From Terebella lapidaria (taxonomy: Eukaryota > Annelida > Polychaeta > Terebellida > Terebellidae): a stretch of DNA of 64,000 bases. The translations under genes were made by a program, and so were the position numbers. A model generated the notes under the pieces. That model was not told the DNA's origin. It worked only from the letters and a program-made list of their open reading frames with translations, and ran no database searches. The DNA is taken from positions 3,162,001 through 3,226,000 of the forward strand of contig OX424561.1 of the NCBI GenBank assembly GCA_949152475.1. Direction: 5' to 3'. This document shows positions 31,601 to 46,100 of the stretch, in pieces (the first letter of the stretch is position 1; each line of letters opens with the position of its first letter).

Positions 31601-33606
31601 ATACCAATGTGATTTCATCTAATGCGTCACTCCTCATACATAATGATCAGGCAGTTCTCTTGAGTTCTCTAGCGACATTTATTATCTGGATGACATAACC
31701 CACATCTCACACCCTACATAAGTGCACAATCCCCCCCCCCCCCCCCCCGACCAAGATTGTCCCGAGTGAGTTGGCAAAAATTTACCGGGGTACAGGTGCT
31801 AACAGATTCGCAAACAATCAGAGACATGTACTATTGCCACCTGAACACCCGAGTGAAAATCTGTCCCTATTAAATATTTCATTGTTATTGCGCCTCTTCA
31901 GAACTAATATTTGTAATGGTAGGGATTTTGATTTGATTACTGTAGGTTAGGTGCTGCTGTGTAAATGCTGTGATCGAGGGATTCTGAGCAGACTCCCTCA
32001 CATTACATAAGCCCTGCTGACTGTAATCTGCAGTTTTTATCAGTAACTTTTTTTGTCAGTTCCCAGCAAGTAAAATATCAAGCTGCTAGTCCCTGCATTC
32101 CAGGGATGGTATGGAAACACTGCTCTTTATACAGTTCAATAATACGCATAGTAATTCATATTCATATATGTTACAATGGCATGTAATTGTCAAGAATGAA
32201 GAATAAATTTTAACAAATTTGTGGTATTTTTTGTGGGTATTATTCGGAGAAATTTGTATGTTTCTTCCAAAGCATCAGGACATCTAGAAAGATATATACG
32301 ACATATTACGCAGTTTGGAAACATTCTTAGGAGCTGAGTTATTGCTAATTACATGTGTCGGTGTGGAATTGATATCATACTACATGTATGCATGAAAATA
32401 CCCCCCAAAAGATGTATGTATGTATACACCTTGTCATAGAAAGATTAATCTTCTTGGTGTCTACCTTCTGTTCTAATCAATCACCGCAAAATACAATCAA
32501 ACCCCACACATTCCAAGTGTAAATATACGTGTGAAATGCAAAATATGTGCAAATATTATTGTCACCAGCAGAAGTGATCAACATTGTCATTTCTGTGAAT
32601 ATGGCCCTCAAGAGATTTCAATGCAATGACTCAGCCGTCTTATTTGGTGAAGAACAAAACAGATCAATAACGTCAAGGTTCGAGTACTGATTCTTACTTA
32701 TGACAATAACGCCACACCATCAATAAATACTTGTACATCAAGGATATCTTCACATTTACCATGTTCCTGATACAAGTTACTAGAGCTATGATAATATCAT
32801 TTCTTTATGGTGTGGAAAATATCCAAGGATACTTATTCATGTTACTGAAGATGTCAATATGTATCGCCTATCAGTATAACAGGTTAAAAAAATATATGTT
32901 GTTCATGACTTTTCACAATTTGTAATTTACCGATAATATGACAGTTTGTGTATTCATGTATATATGTATTTTATTGAGAACATACCTTTTGACGTTTCAA
33001 ATCTGAAGCACGTGAAGACACAATGTTCTGAATGTTAAGTCATCATCTAGATCGATGTGCACATGAGATCAAGGCAGAGAAATTGCAAACACTGTCATTC
33101 AAACATCTCAGATGACCATCCAAATTAAATCAATAAAGACAATTCCACACTATAATTGAATTAAAATAAGATTCATCATGATTTCCTCCAGTTTCCCAGG
33201 ACAGTGTGTCTATCTAATGCTGTACATAATTTTATCCTCTCATGTGTGCAATAAGAAGAACATGCTCTCAGGCAGGTAGACTGATATATAGACAATTTAT
33301 CATACACCATGATAATGCACAATATGTCACACCCTGGCCCCTGGACCTATCTGATAAACATTGCGTCACGGCAGTCAATGTAGACTAAAGGTAAAGGCGT
33401 TGTATGAGGAGAGATATTATCATCTGACCAAAGGTTCAGGACGTACACGTAAGTCTGCACTTGTAGGATGACCAGACTCATCTACATTAGCGGCAAATTA
33501 TATTACACGATTACTATTACTAGCAGTAACTATTATTAAGGGGTGAATTACTATTAATATTAATAATTATTAAGGATGCAAGTTATGGATGGTGCAATGA
33601 GCTCAC
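28656..33606 (-). other. RhoGEF intron between exon C and exon 2
   Basis: AT-rich intron without recognised genes; an 18-C tract at 31,731-31,748. Any promoter for exon C lies on the far side of that exon. Confidence 0.75.
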
Positions 33607-34171
33607 CCTTTGACACCCGGCGAATTAACACTGGGACCGACTCGGACTCCCTCAAAGTATCGAACAAGCAACTGCCGAAATTCACAGACTTGGATTTCTT
33701 TCTGGTTCGCCACACAACATCTGACGACATGCTCCTTTGCAGCTTTCCTGGTTTCTGATTGGTTGGAGGCTTCCCTTGTCTCTGATTGGCTTGGATCTTT
33801 TCCATGGAAACTGTCTTTGCAAAGTGTACTGTCCGTACACCTTTATCCTTCTTACTGATTGGCTGCGCATCAAAATCTTTTCGGGCTGCTTTGTTGCCAT
33901 GGTTACTTTGATCATATGACCTTGACCTTGGCAGTGAGCATGACCCTTTTCCTGGTAACTGTTTCCTTGGTGATGGTTTCCATGGCAGCGACCTCCCTGG
34001 TGACAAGTCCCGACTACTCGTTGCGCTCCGTGGCCTGGGGCGGTGTCGGTTTCCCCCATGTGGGTTTTCCCGATCAGGACTTCCATCTCGCCCACGACCC
34101 TCTTTAGCTCCGCCCCCACATCGAAACAAACTCACCAAATTGTCAACACTACTTGCAAGCGCGTTCCACAT
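33607..34171 (-). CDS. PLEKHG1: PLEKHG-type RhoGEF, alternative first exon C
   Basis: A 565-nt coding stretch starting MWNALASSVDNLVSLF (A at -3) and ending RRVSKG at the donor AAAGG|GTGAGC, phase 1. It codes 188 residues: a short amphipathic N-terminal segment, then a long Arg/Lys/Ser/Pro-rich basic region with RxRS-type clusters that could be kinase or 14-3-3 sites (inference). This is the first exon closest to the DH module, so its promoter would drive a transcript lacking about 23 kb of upstream intron. No homologous domain was recognised. Confidence 0.7.
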
Positions 34172-37100
34172 CGTGACATCGGTGCTATTGTGCTCAGCAC
34201 GGCTTCAAACGCGTGTCCTGATTCACGTCATGCACATGTAAATGTAGAGCTGTCTGTTGTGGAGCTCTTTCCTATCCATTTATCCCGTAATTCAAGAGTA
34301 TGATACCTTGAGAATGCAATGGCACCATGAGAAATTTCGTATCCAGAGAAGAAGTCTTGTGGAAAAATGAGGATAGAAGCTTGCACAAATTAAAACTCCC
34401 AAAACAGGTTGAATAGTTTTCATTCAGCAGATAGCAGCAAAGTCAGAAGTGAAATCATTTTGGCTATAAACCAACAGAATCCACTCCAGTTAATCTAATC
34501 CGCGGAAAAACTCTCAGATTTTTAGGAATACACAAAGGAGCTCCTCGCCCTGCCTAGTGTAGAGGATTTCAATGATATCCCTTTAGCAAGCTGACAAACT
34601 GAATCCAGCTGTTTTCAGATTAGACCCAATAGACAAACGGGAAATGTCCAAGACTTGGCTGTACATTGGTGAACCCTGTCTCCCTGCATTGATGCATGTT
34701 TAGCCAAGCTCTGATATATCCCATGTGTCTAGACCACGACTGGAGTTCTGATATCCGGTGGAGTGTCTGGATTGATAGTGTATATAGCATACATGTACAC
34801 CCGAGCATGCATGTCAGGAGATTATTCATTCATTACAGCGGCGTAACACCGACAGTATTCCCAGCAATACTCCCGCACCTTCACGCAGTTCATCAACATG
34901 AATTTCATGGCTGGCCACAGAAAAAACAGAGAGCTCTGAGCCAAGCACATGTGGATACATGCAAATTTGGACATTTTTCCTGGGCATGTTTAGCCATGCA
35001 TTGAAGCCAAACCTATACATGTACCTCAACATTTGGTGAGATTCTAAATCAGTTACTGTTAATCAAGAGTGGAAATGACTCAATGGTAGATGCCATTACT
35101 ACATTTAAGAATGTTTTTTGATTGGGGGAAGACAAAAAAAATTTACTAAGTGGTGGAAGATCAGTTTCACAAAACTCAGAACATTTCTCAATTTTAGACA
35201 GGAGCTCCAGCTGAAGGCAGAGAATTCCACTAAAACGACAAAGCTTGATTTTCCAGAGAACAAAAGTGCCTTATAGCAACACTGCGGCGGACATTCTTGT
35301 GCACATTCTGCAAGTGTAGTTGTCATGGTTACAAGTAGAATACATAACAAGAAATGTATTTCTAAGGTATGCAGCAGGACCTGTCAACCCTGATGGATTG
35401 CTGTTGTCAATAGTATAATATATAGACAAATTTGTCATACTTCCAGGAATATATAATTTGACAGATGTCTGGAACCAACAAATCACATGATTTGAAAATG
35501 AATTGATATTCATTTTAGAAATATTTCCTGTGAATAATTATGTAATGCTCCGAATTTGTCTTACTGGAGTAAATATAGATCGAGAAACCCCTCCCACAAA
35601 GGGCTCCTGTCAAACCACTTTGCAATGCACCCTATGAACTTGACTTCTGAAAATGTGAAAAAACTTAGACCCCAAAACCTGTCTTTAAAAATCCAAATAA
35701 CAGGACTGAGAACAAGTGGCTACTTTGTGGTGAAATAATGTCAGATAAAAATGGAAATGAAATATGGCAAACATGTGTGCACAGACATTTTTGTGATGTA
35801 TGTGAAAACTCTTTGATGTTTATATAACAAACATATTCTAAAGTGAAAAAAAAAAAAAAACTTCCAATGCTACCATTAAACAGGATGGACCAAGGTGGCA
35901 CCATAGCACTTAATTTTTGTTGTATATCCTGCTCATTTATCTCCATTCAATGAGCAAGTTTTCTGACCTGAAGTATAAGCACCTGTACATCCGGCATTAT
36001 CTACAGATTATAATACCTAGGAACTCTATGACTCTGTCTCTGAGGCATGGAGTTCACACATATCGATGTCTACCAGTTAACCAGTTAACCGAGTACTCGT
36101 AGGTATGTATGGGGACCTGCCTCTCACCTGTGAAACTGATGACAAACAACGGAACTACACATACACAGACAAACATGAAAATCAATATCTCGTTTTGCGA
36201 TTGAAGATCTGCAACAATAAAGCCTTGTACTGTAAAATAACAGGATTTCAGTAATCTGAACTAAATAATTTTATTATCATAATATGATTAATGTACATGG
36301 CACAGTATCACACACACACACACGGGTGATCAGCGACTATATTTATTACTGATTCGGCATGTTGATACACTACACTTGACCAGTGTTTGACCACTCTCTA
36401 ACCCCATGCCACCCCACACCCCCCCTTCCCATACACACCACAATCCATACAATGTATCAGCAATAAAGCACATTATCAGACAATGAAGAGCCAATGGTCC
36501 TGATTGAATAGCTACATGTATACAAGGTACAGGGCCCCAAGTGACCACTTCATCCACTGAGTGACCACTTCACGTACTAGAGTCCACCTTCAATACTGAT
36601 AAACCGAGTGCAGGCAATACATGAGATTCAAGCCTGGTGAACGGTTGAACCATTTAGCATGCACGCAGCACACTGTCCTCCAAGTCTGTGTGTGGCCAGA
36701 CTGTTTGATAAAATATGGCTTCTATCCTAACTATTACTTTTTATACAATGATGATGATGATGATGATGGGCCGGCTGACCTGTGACGATTACACATATGA
36801 GTGCGATGCATCTCCTTTGGAAGTCATCAATCTTTCAAGACATTAAATTTATTTTAGACAAACTTATTTTTGGAATGAGAGTGACTATCACAGCCATTAC
36901 TTTTGACCTGGCCGCAAAGAAATAGAAATTCTATGAATGTGGCTGACATGTCCAGAGCTCTGTGAACCCAATCATCATGTGAGGTGAAAATGCGAAAAAA
37001 GCTAAATTGGCTTTTCAACTCAGACATCATCGTTCATTCTTTGACAGAATGCAGCACACAAATTGCCCAAACTGACTCCCAGCATGTTCCTGTATCCCTG

Positions 37101-40100
37101 GCTAACCTCCAGTTGTACCCCATGTGACTTCCCCCACAGTTCCTAGTAACACTACCTCCATCTGTAGATCCATATATATCTCTTACTGCCTGCAGTATGT
37201 CCCCAAATGACTAATGGGCTTTCATGTCCCTTTGGAATTGTCACCCGGTCCACAAAGATGTATTCTCATTAGCGCCCATGTACATTGTGAAACAATATTT
37301 GCGAACTGTAAGCCTGTAATGTCTGCCTCTGCTTCTGGCTTGACTGATGGCATGCTAATTAGCATCAGTATCATTAACAGTAATTATACCGATCATTAAT
37401 TAAAGCCCTGTAATTTGCCTTCTTTTGAAACACAAATTATAAGCCTTCCACCGCATTTGCATCTAAACCATTAGACCCAATTTGCAGAAAACCTATAGAA
37501 TCAACCTGCCTCAGTGGCAGAACTAATTTGATACCAATATTTTACCCTCATTGGTATACTCTCAGCAAGCTTGTTGCCTTCGCATCTCCCCAATCACAGG
37601 CACAGAACAAACCCTGATCATAGGGAGACAATGCGGAAATATTGATTATTCCACAAATCCGTGAAAACTTTATCTATTATTCGCAGCCAGCCGATAATTT
37701 ACAGCCACTTGTCAGTGACAATTACACCCGCCGCTGCCCGCCCGGTGTGAGCCAGGTTTTTGGTGTAATGGCTGCTCGTCTTCCACCGACGAACCCACGG
37801 AGCCGATGAAGCAGTCATGCAAAGGTAGATTCCCTGGGGCTTTAGAAAGATTAATTGAAATGATTTTGTTATCAACTCCAATGGTGAGAACTATGCTATG
37901 CAATGGCAAGTCATCAACAGAGGTAGGAATCCTGACTTTAATTATTCCTTCAAGACCACTTGCGGAAAGTTGGTTTGCATGAAATCAGAAACCGACAATC
38001 TCTTATGGGTTTCTGATGAAATCTATAACATTTTTCTATAACAAACTTACAGAATCAATTGTCTTATGTGTCTAGATTTATCGTTCAATTTTCATAAAAC
38101 TCACTCATGAGCCACTTAGCTTGGAACATACTGAGAAAACTTTTTTTTTTTCAAAAGAAAATATTTCATATGCAAACAAACCTATACAATCAGATTCAGA
38201 AATGAGTGTCAGTTAATTTACGACCCTATCATATACACGTTAAAATGTTCATCATTTGCATATCCATTCATGTGCATGAATTTATATGGTCCTTTAATTT
38301 ACTCGTTTCAATTGTCATGAAAACCTATACGATCATAAAGACAAAGGACCTAAACAAATATATTCATTCCTACGCTGGAGTATATATTTATCACTCATTA
38401 CAAGTGTGACATCACCACTCCAAGAATCCACCACGTACTTTGTGACGATCTCAATACATCATGTCAGTCTGCCGTATGGACCCGTCATATATCTGTCCGA
38501 TACACCAAGTATGTATATAAATGTTTCTCTCTGCTGCTGTCACATTATCAAGACCTTGGTTTATGATGTCCCTCAGTGTTTCATCCTTGATTTACAATGT
38601 CCCCCACAGGTAACTTGCTGATTGTCCAGTGACAGTCTCAATGACATCGTCAACATCTCCCACTGTCTCTAAGATTAATTACCTTGTACCTAGCGATTGT
38701 TTCATCTGAACTCGTTCTCACATCGCTATACCCTGATTACAAGCGTTATTTCCTTGGCACCAATATTCCAGTATTTTGTGTCATGGTGACATCGTCGGTA
38801 AACACAGAAACATGAACCGAGCAATGCAAACAATGTCCGATCGCTGCCTATTGCATAATGTTTGCTCTGTTGTCATGGAAATGCATGTTCTGTGAGGAAT
38901 TTAATAATGACTCCATTTTTTTCCTTCTTGTCTGGGCATGAGAAATTGGCCCCCAAGGGCACCATCTTGACTAAGGTCAATAATTTGTCAGCTCCCTCTG
39001 CTCTAAAGTCCTGGTTGTTTGGTTGTAATTTTATCAGTCTTTGATGCTTGCATTCATCAACTTTTTGTTTGCATAATTATCAGCTCTCTGCTGCAAGACC
39101 GAGAAAACATGCATTGAGCTGAAATTATCCTGCACTTTCCACTGGGATGACCTCACACAGTTACAAACAGTTCACCCGTCACCAACCCAAAATATTACAT
39201 TGTTACCATTTTTGTCACAGTGGGATTAGGGAACTCTTTTTATGATGGGAAATATACCTTACCATGATGAAAATCTGTTTTGCTTCACAGATGATGGCCC
39301 ATTTACCCAAATATGACCATCCTTCTACGTTTTCTATCTGATTTGATACGATAGCGGTCGGTTTGTCATATGCCTGCCTCAGAAAAATTACAGGCAAACA
39401 TAAAACTGGTCCCATCACTTGAAGGTGAGGGGTTATGTCTACAGCCTACATGATGAACATTGTATAGAGGTGGAGTACATCAGATCTCGTGTAATGTACA
39501 TTTTATGGACATACCTCTAACAGCCTTGTCCACTGTGGGTTGGTGGTAGTTTATAAATGTCAGGACCACCCAGACTGTCAGTCCATGGTTCCCACCCCTC
39601 CATCTCTCACCCAAGGGACTATAGCCACATAATGTCTTTTTGTAATGTCATAGCCGCAGTAATGTCCCCACAGTCCCTAGCGGGGAGATCTACGGTAGAT
39701 CTACATGTGATGTAGGGCAGTGTTACCTCACACAATCAGCGTCTGACACCCGCCGGCCCAGCCGCCCCGACAGCCCGCCCGCCCGACAGTCCGCGCCGTC
39801 TGATTCAGCTGGATTAGAAATTGTCCAACCCATGGTAATGTTACGTAACTAAGCCCTTCCGCCATCAAATCAATTTTCTCTCTCTCTCCTTCACCAAGTC
39901 TAAGGCGGCCGCGTGGTCTATGTGCATGTACTATGCCAGGATTCTGTGTCAATTTACATGCTATCACCCTATATACAGTTATCTTTGATGATGGGATACT
40001 GCGAAGTATGACACAATGTGAAAGAAGCAAACTACAGTAACTGTCAACCGAATGTCATTGAATATTACCAACATTCTCCTATATTGGAAAACTATTGGAT

Positions 40101-43100
40101 GGTGTATGATACGCATATGTTGTTCAATCAACATGCATTGCAGATTTTAGTTATTTTCATGTTTTTAATACATCCGCACAAAAAAAGGAAGAAAAAAACT
40201 TGCATATTCCACTTTGCAGCTAGGTTACATTTCCAGTTAGCTTTTGGCTGACAGAGACTAGAGGCTCAGTTATTGCTGTAACGGACTCGAGGGTTCTCCT
40301 GTCACCGAGCTAAGGCCCTCTCCAAGGGATTTAGGACTGATAGGGCTGCTGATTGGCTTAATATGAGCACAGATACAAAGGGACAGTGCTGGCTGCGTCT
40401 GCCATCTGCCACTGCCAGATATCATAATCAAAGGAAAGCACCATGCTCTATTGACCATTATAAGGCTAGTTACTTCCAAAATTTTACAATAAAATTCACT
40501 TGGATTTTCTAAGTCATTCAAGCTTCAGGTTGCACAATTGCAATTTTCCCACTTGACAAAAATATACAGAACACGTCATAGCACTGTGTGAATCTTACCT
40601 TGTTTTTAATGAGATAAACAGCATAAATCCTTTCCATCATCAGTCAGTTATCACAGAATGAATCAAGTATTTCTCTCAGTACATTCCTTGAACATGTTGA
40701 ATTCTTGGCTTGAATTATTCAGGTAAATTGATATATCTCCTGCATCACATCCGACTTTGACAAACAATCATCATCGCGCAGTCATGAATAACTGATGTAG
40801 TGGCTTCTGCACAGGTTTCCGAAGATGTACCCTGCTGAGTGGTGTGTTACCGTGGCAATGATACTGTTGCTATTACATGTCATATCCCGGACCCCGACTG
40901 TGCGAGTATCGCTGGTGTGCGCGGACAGCCGAGTGCTCAATGCTGACTGCCGTGAGCGGATGAGTAGATGCCTTGATCGCTGTCGGCAGTAAGTTTCGTC
41001 CCCAGTCGCCGTCAGTGCTCATCTCTGTCGTGTGCGTTTGGAGGCGCATGTCGTGGACAATCGAACAATCGCATCTCAGCACAGCAGACATCGCGGGAGG
41101 CCCGTGTATGTATGGAAGGGAGTAGTGATCATCAGTCTGTAGTAGATTGTGGTTGACCCCAGTGACACCAAACAGACACTGACCACTCAGTGTGTGTGTA
41201 GGTGGGTGATGGGTGAGTGACCCATGGACCCTTGCAAAAATTGTGGAGCCCATCCACAGTGTAGAGTCCTCTAACACCCCCCCCCCCCCTCCCCTAACAC
41301 AGAATGGTAACCGAGGACAGTCACCAGGGCTTGTAATATATGCCTTCTCAAACAAGCTCATCAGAGCAGAGGTGACCACAAACAAAAGGTCGCAGGACTC
41401 CAATAATGAGCCATTACACAACTTCACAGGTCGCTCAACACCCCCCCCCCCCACCCCCCCTCGTGATGTTCACTTGTGCTGGCCAGGAATCTGATACCCT
41501 CTACCTCACAGATTTGTCTCCATGGTCACACGGAGTGATATCTCCTGTTGTCTCACAGACTGACTCCGGTAGTTACACAACCCGTAATCATGGTAATCAG
41601 TGTGATTTTGCCACCGCTGTATCGTCATTTCTGACAAATGGTACCAGGCTTTTCTCCTCGTACCCTGGAGATCAGGACTGTCTTGACATTATCTGTAGGC
41701 AACATCAGTTCATAAGCTTGAATAACGAAATGCAAAAATCAAATACATGATTTTTACATTAATAAGCAAACGCAGTTCGTTGGCACAAATATTCATATTT
41801 CTCTGGTTGATTTTCTTCTATTGTATTCAAAAATTGAAACACCAATACATCTGCATGAGACAAGTCTTGGCTTGGAATTGCCTGGTATTGACTACGAGTA
41901 CGTTTCCAGCAATGGACCCACGCATGACAGCGCTGACGATCACTGACGGCTTGGACCTTGTAATTAGAGCAGAATGCAGCATTCCACGGTATTGATCTAC
42001 AACATCGAGGACGTAAGAAAAGGCCATCATTTCTTCACTTCTCTCTGTCTGCTCGTATCTGTCGCCTCACCATGGTAACTCCCCTTCCCCTACCCCAACT
42101 CTACCCTTGGGGGACAGTGACAGAGAAGTTACCCTGGGGTGGAAGCCGGGTGGGCGTGGGACTCTGTGGGTCTGGGACCAGATGAGAGAGTGACCGTGAA
42201 ATATTTGGTAATGAATCGTTGGGGAAATGATTATACAATCTTGAGAACCCGGTGATCTTGTTGTTTGTGTGTAACTCAGACACGAATTATCTGCCGCTCA
42301 GCTGGAAAACATGCATGTTGTCATAACAACAACATGGTGACCATAGAAACGACATGTACCTACGTGACACTGCATGCAGTTTAGCAGTCAGGGACATTTT
42401 ATTCACAGCTAATTTTGTCTCCAGCATGCAATTGAAAACTGTAAGTGACAAAACATATCAAAATAGAAAGTATCTTCTCAAGTTGTTTTCTCATGTAATT
42501 ACAGATTCAATGTGGTTTTGTTTTCTGTGATCAGAATAATGTTCATGGGTTGTGAGGCCAATTGTGACAATCATACTGGAAACGATGCCCAAAAAATTAA
42601 TCTCTAGGTTACAGGGATTAAGTCAGATTGTGGCAGATTACTTTGATTTGTTATTGCCTATTAACCTTCAATGCAGCTGCTTGCCATCGCAGTGATCACT
42701 GAACAGTGCTAGGTTTAAACCCCATGGAAACTGTGCCAACAGGAGAGAGGGAAAAGTGAAGCACGTCAGACCTCAAGCCTTCAGACACAGATGCGATCTG
42801 CCAAAGCTCTGAAGCACAGCGGGTAAAAAAACGCACGCGGATCTTCACTAATGTTTTCAGTTTTTCTTCCACTTTCTCCCGACTCGATGACTCGTTTTAA
42901 CCCACTGCAAGTTGATCAATAACCATTTTGTCAGTGTAATTGTCTGGATGATGCTGGAGACGAACAAGGCGCTTCAACAAAATCATTTGCCCCTGTAACC
43001 ACCCCCTCCTTGCTATCCTGGTAAATCTTATTCCCTTTCACCCCCCGTCCCCCCCCCCACCCAATCCCTGTCACCCGGAGTCTCAGAAATCCGCCAGCTG

Positions 43101-46100
43101 GCCAGAGATTTCCCAAACCATCAGTGTCGCTCTGTCGAGGGGATTTTTTATGCTCTCACACACCTTCAACCAAACACAAACAATGACAAGTGCAAGGAAG
43201 AAAAGCCAATAAATTTAACATGCTTTACAGGGTTTAAGCCATACATAATAGACCCATCCCCACACTGAGACAGCAGTCAGATTTCACACAGTAAGTCATG
43301 AAACAATGAATCCACTTAATCCCAAATACGAGTTGTACTATGAAATTGTTTATTTGTGTAATATTGATTACTAGTATTATACAAATTGTACCCATGAACA
43401 ATTTAAAAGATGAAATATTGGCAAAATTTATTGTTCTTTCCTAACTAAATGTGTACAGGCAGAAATATGCATTAGGCATTATTATGTATTTCTGGTACAG
43501 GTGTATGACTTTTTCCTATTTATGGACCAATCACAAAGGTGTCCTCATGTCAACCCAGGTGTTCTTCATTTAGCATTCAATTTCGATGTTTTCTCAGGTT
43601 CAGAACTGTTTGGTTTCACGGGCAGGTATCGTTTGGGATCAGTGTATTTCCTGGCTGGACATTCTACTGGTAGGCAGTAGGTGGTTTGCACTAAAAGAGC
43701 TAGTTAAGGACACCAGAATATACCAGCAACTTTGCAGGTGTAGTGGATTCCTCTGGAAGAAAAGGGCCCCACAAAAATAAACTGCCACCCCATCGGAATA
43801 CAGCAGGTATGCCACAAAGGAGCACCACTTCCGGGTGTCCGGAGCGTTTGCCGTTTTGCCTGTTCATCTGTTTTCTGGGCAAACATTAGCCACAGATCTC
43901 TCCCATGTCACGCACGGAGTGGCCTAGCAAAGGGTCATGACCTATTTGTTTGTATGCAGAGCGCTGGACACCACAGAATATTTGTATCACATGTTGAATG
44001 AGTTTTTAGAGCCCTGGAGCCCCCCCCCCCCCCCCCTCCACTCATCAACATGCCTCCATCGCCTGCCCAATGTCTAGGACACACACACACACACTTCCAT
44101 ACACCAAGGTGCAGGAATTGCCAGGTGAGGAGTGATACGATAAATGGATAGTCTAGTTCTACAACCCGCTATCACACCAACAAGTGCAAAGTTTCCTGGA
44201 AATGGTACATTAGAGGGTGGAGTAAGATAAACCATTGAAAAAGATGTCCAATTTCTGCACCATAATTATATCTTTCGGGGATCTTGTCCAATATCACCAA
44301 TGTCGGTGTTAGTGATATTGTACTTGCCAAATTATACACAACAGTTGTTAGCCCAATAAATATTAAATTGTAATTCAAATAAATATATCAAATGCAAAAC
44401 ATCAATACCGGTAGCAACATAATCTCTACTTCAAAAGATCAAAAATTTGTATTGCCAAATTAATGGACTTAAAATTAACAAACTATAAACTGAATTCAGG
44501 TTAATTACTTGTCAATAGTTCACTATCTTTGTCCCTTTCCACAACTGTGTCTACACTGTACATCTAATGTACATTCAGATGTGTGATAAATGATAACTTC
44601 GATCTGAGCTTTAATTTCATTTCAATGTGGTCATCATTCAATGTTTTATGTTCCCTCCATTATTGTGCTTATGAATATTCATGGGTGTGTTTACTGTGCT
44701 ATGCTGAATAATAATATTCATGCAAATGAAGTGGCTGAATAATTAACAAGATGTCCACAAAACTGAACCCAAGTACATGTAGACATACTTGTATATTGCA
44801 TAATTCCTACGCATGTCCTGCGTTTGTTTGTAAGCGAAAGAATAGTCTCAAATTATTACAGAGAACATTCACTGTTAACAGAAATACATAAGATGTATTT
44901 CTGCTGTTAATTATGAGTAGACTATGAATATTATGATCACAACTCACCTCAGTTCAATGCAGCATATCCACATCACACACAGGAAGAAAATTATATTGTG
45001 TATTCCACCGATAGTTCTGCATTCAAGTAGTTCATTACGCCATATGCAACATGGTTGCTGTAACTTTATCGGACAAAGATGATGCACCATGTATCATACA
45101 CATAGCTATTCCATAATACAGTTGCCTACTGCCAAGTACAGCGCTGTAGCATGCACACAAATGAACCTCCCGTCTTGTTTTCTTCTCTTCAGCTGAGACA
45201 AGCGATGCACTGTGTTGTCATTTACCAAGCCCCCCCACAGGTGTCTAAAGTCAACAGGCCGCCCATCTGCCGCTGCCCAGAAAACACACGATTACATAAC
45301 GATCAAAGTTGATATTTCTCTGCGGCTGCTGCTCTGCTTCCAGGCACCGTGTTGATGGACTGAGGAATGAATCAATGGTCACTGGCTGCAGACAAATTTC
45401 CTGTAAATAACCACTAGGATTCTTGCTCCAGTTTTCAGTCTCAAGGAGAACAAGAAGCTAAAGAACTCGTGGAGGATTTTGTTCTGCTGGTTTTGCTTGA
45501 TCTCCGCTGCCAATCAGTGTTAAAATCTCCAGGTAATGGTAGGTAATCGCTGGTAATCAGACAGTTAATGGGTCAGGCAGCCCGGGAGGTAGGAGCTGAC
45601 AGGTACCATCAGAGGACCGGGGAGGCTCGGAGCTCCAGTCTCCATAGATACGCAGGGGTTCTCACGGTGCCAGTCTCCCGTCGGGATCTGTTTGTTTCCT
45701 GACCAGCAGCTGAGGCTACACCACACTGGGTGACTACTGTCAGCGTCCAGAGTGAAATGTACAATTATTCTTCCTTTCTGCAAATCCAGGAAAAGTAACG
45801 AACCCGTGCTGCTCCAGCTACATCCCCACAAATATACACAGTCCTGAGTGAATGACTAGAGAGTAGTAAAACTCTACTCACGCCCAGACTGCCTGCATGT
45901 CAGTGTGTATGTGTGTTGTTTACACACTTGGATAGAGCAGTATGTCTCTCAGCAGTATGGGTTTCTGCTGTCAGATGTCTGGAGTGTGCATGCTGCATGC
46001 TGCCAGACAGCTAGGACTGCCAACAACTTAGTGTTTGGGGGTGGGGGGGGGGGGTTATAATGCTCTATCAGAAGAAATATAAGGGAGAAGGGGGGGGGGG

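Noticed and set aside
37200..37910. Possible coding exon or conserved element
   Set aside because: The open frame has no usable donor; conservation cannot be judged from one sequence.
40873..41454. 193-codon minus-strand frame
   Set aside because: Crosses poly-C tracts and has no family resemblance or fitting splice phase; kept only as a CpG-rich patch.
45565..45831. Possible further alternative first exon
   Set aside because: Its best GT donor leaves in phase 0, which does not match the phase-1 junction at 28,655.
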